NCBI GenBank assembly: GCA_964451955.1
Contig: CAYVKG010000001.1
Coordinates: 1 to 64,000, forward strand
Length of the DNA stretch: 64,000 nt
Source: JAPLNB01 sp964451955
GTDB lineage: Bacteria > Planctomycetota > Phycisphaerae > Tepidisphaerales > Tepidisphaeraceae
Reading direction: 5' to 3'
In this document: one piece after another, positions 63,401-64,000 of the stretch
Numbering within the stretch: position 1 is the first letter of the stretch
Layout: each line of letters starts with the position of its first letter
Program-made: the position numbers and the translations under genes
The notes under the pieces: generated by a model
Database searches by the model: none
Told to the model about the DNA's origin: nothing
Seen by the model: only the letters and a program-made list of their open reading frames with translations

Positions 63401-64000
63401 CTTGATGCGGTCAATGTGAGCCTGGTCTGGGGGACCGGCCCCAAGGATCGCGATACGGTCAAGTTCCTCAATGCCGGCCAGGCGTTCGCCAAAGTCCCCC
63501 TGAAGTTCAAGGCCGGCGCGACCACCGACTCTGCGTCGCTGGAGATCTCGTGCTCGGGGAAAGGCGGCTTGAGCGTCGGAACCGTGTCGCTTATGCCGGC
63601 CGACAATGTCGCCGGAATGCGGGCGGACACGCTGGCCCTCTTGAAGGAACTGGATTCGCCGGTGTACCGGTGGCCTGGCGGGAATTTCGTGAGCGGCTAT
63701 GACTGGAAAGACGGCATCGGAGACCCTGATCGACGCCCGCCGCGAAAGAACCCGGCATGGCGCGGCGTCGAGCACAACGATTTCGGGCTGGATGAGTTCA
63801 TGGTCTTCTGCAAGGTGCTGGGAACCGAGCCCTATATCGCGGTCAACAGCGGCCTCGGTGATGCCAAAAGCGCGGTGGAGGAAGTCGAGTATGCCAATGG
63901 AGCCGCCAATACCCCAGGCGGGGCGCTGCGAGCTAAGAATGGACGCACCGAGCCGTACAAGGTCAAGTTCTGGAGCATCGGCAACGAAATGTACGGCGAC
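60446..64000 (+). CDS. Fusion lipoprotein: glutaminase/DUF4965-type region plus GH51 arabinofuranosidase (3' partial)
   Basis: I translated this frame from ATG 60446 to base 64000 without meeting a stop (1,185 codons), so it continues past the window. GAGG lies 5 bases before the ATG. Residues 1-19 are a lipoprotein-type signal (VAAGC). Residues 50-715 match the bacterial glutaminase/DUF4965-DUF1793 type, with TPYFSVWSCADRLTDD near 52, YDEIYSINYFGEHL, FAPHDLGTYPHATGQ, and FTDWYFTHDAKQVGFQARPV. Residues about 730-868 are a beta-sandwich with a YVNGVL motif. From Met874 the sequence matches GH51 alpha-L-arabinofuranosidase (YGQFIEHLGRCIYGGIW, RWPGGNF, acid/base Glu1181 in SIGNEMYGD). The nucleophile lies beyond the window. 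The DUF4965 part may not be a true glutaminase. It likely removes arabinose and acts at the cell envelope. Confidence 0.85.
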   Translation, partial: MRTSAILLGLGICAVAAGCANEQSAREAVARADANIAPATVRPPAVPLIAHTPYFSVWSCADRLTDDVTRHWTRREQSLVGLVRVDEKTYRVMGKDPAETPAMEQVGVQVLPTRTIYKFKSDALILKLTFMTPALPDDLDVLARPVTYVIWDAQSVDGKKHDVQVYLSAAGTLAVNDATQKVSWASEKLGSIKAVRLGSVDQPILQKKGDDLRIDWGYLYLAGMGDNVKLAAGSAAACQKAFADRGEAPAEDARMPRAANDDSPVLAAAVAMGQVGAATVSRHVMLAYDEIYSINYFGEHLRPYWRKAGLDAAGLLAAAARDYPSLMVRCAEFDRDLMADLVKAGGQKYAEICALAYRQCLAANVVAADANGQPLMFSKENFSNGCIATVDVFYPMMPQLLLTSPILAKASVVPVLEYAKSERWRWPFAPHDLGTYPHATGQVYGGGERTEENQMPVEESGNMILLVAAIAKIDGNMEFANRYWGLMTKWVEYLEEKGFDPENQLCTDDFAGHLAHNANLSIKAIQAIASYGMMCQMRGDKANAEKYLGMAKEMAEKWMKAADDGDHYRLAFDKPGTWSQKYNLVWDTVLGLNVFPKEVAQKEMAYYRKVMKPYGLPLDNRQPYTKTDWEVWTATLADNDQDFQMIIGGIYEFLNKSPSRVPFTDWYFTHDAKQVGFQARPVIGGVFMKMLADEPIWKKWAKRDTTKTGMWSEIPEPPEINEIVPSSRRRAQTWQYTTANPGEGWFKADFDDKGWQQGRGGFGTRETPGAAVRTVWNSPDIWIRREFNLSSTSFKDLKLYVHHDEDAEIYVNGVLAAKCAGYVSEYGPVAMSAEARAALRAGTNVMAVHCHQTGGGQYIDVGFVETVPATRQPMSINIDASKTRQPISKYVYGQFIEHLGRCIYGGIWAEMIEDRKFFYPVGANESPWRAMGGAEVTMVKENPFVGAHTPKIVLDGKAGGIVQEGLGIVAGKEYTGRIWLAGSGQLDAVNVSLVWGTGPKDRDTVKFLNAGQAFAKVPLKFKAGATTDSASLEISCSGKGGLSVGTVSLMPADNVAGMRADTLALLKELDSPVYRWPGGNFVSGYDWKDGIGDPDRRPPRKNPAWRGVEHNDFGLDEFMVFCKVLGTEPYIAVNSGLGDAKSAVEEVEYANGAANTPGGALRAKNGRTEPYKVKFWSIGNEMYGD

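Overview
The window looks like a high-GC chromosomal fragment of an uncultured planctomycete, probably Phycisphaerae-like. The reasons are a giant secreted protein made of beta-helix, PA14 and LamG modules that ends in a dockerin-type repeat pair, many glycan-processing genes with tandem Gfo/Idh/MocA oxidoreductases, and an informational cluster nusA-infB-ylxP-rbfA that runs into hisG. This assignment is inferred from gene content; there is no rRNA gene in the window. The sequence is a draft scaffold: it opens inside a gene, closes inside another, and has a 10-N gap at 56912-56921.

Layout. (1) 1-15.8 kb is a single gene of more than 5,250 codons, cut by the left edge. It holds two copies of a 2,002-bp segment between which I found no difference. 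(2) 15.9-33 kb is a carbohydrate-utilisation region. It has a GH106-like enzyme, a four-gene minus-strand operon (YidR-like propeller, BNR/sialidase-like protein, sodium:solute symporter, DHDPS/NAL-family aldolase), a secreted double alpha/beta hydrolase, a GH2-like enzyme and two Gfo/Idh/MocA oxidoreductases. (3) 33-38.2 kb holds a TPR lipoprotein, then a glycosyltransferase overlapping a protein that looks like a very distant BshC relative, then a sugar-isomerase-type TIM barrel and an unknown protein. (4) 38.4-43.3 kb holds alpha-glucan phosphorylase, a small lipoprotein and an orphan MalK-type ATPase with an apparent internal deletion. (5) 43.4-50.6 kb is the nusA-infB-ylxP-rbfA cluster, continuing into a helix-hairpin-helix protein and hisG. 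(6) 50.7-56.3 kb holds a large TPR lipoprotein, a YebC-family regulator, an M48 membrane protease and a PilZ protein. (7) 56.5-60.3 kb is a ROK regulator with its own promoter/operator, followed by a galU-like and a phosphohexomutase gene. (8) 60.4-64 kb is one open frame fusing a glutaminase/DUF4965-type region to a GH51 arabinofuranosidase; it runs off the right edge.

How the genes may work together. Regions 2 and 8 suggest breakdown of complex, possibly rhamnose-, uronate- or arabinose-containing polysaccharides: secreted or surface enzymes release sugars, an SSS transporter imports a product, and the aldolase and oxidoreductases process it. Regions 4 and 7 cover glycogen and hexose-1-phosphate metabolism. 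Several promoters (41.1, 42.0, 55.7 and 56.5 kb) have inverted repeats at or just after the -10 element. The + strand is visibly G-rich over 1-33 kb whatever the gene orientation, and this weakens around 34-41 kb.

I saw no tRNA, rRNA, CRISPR array, transposase or integrase.
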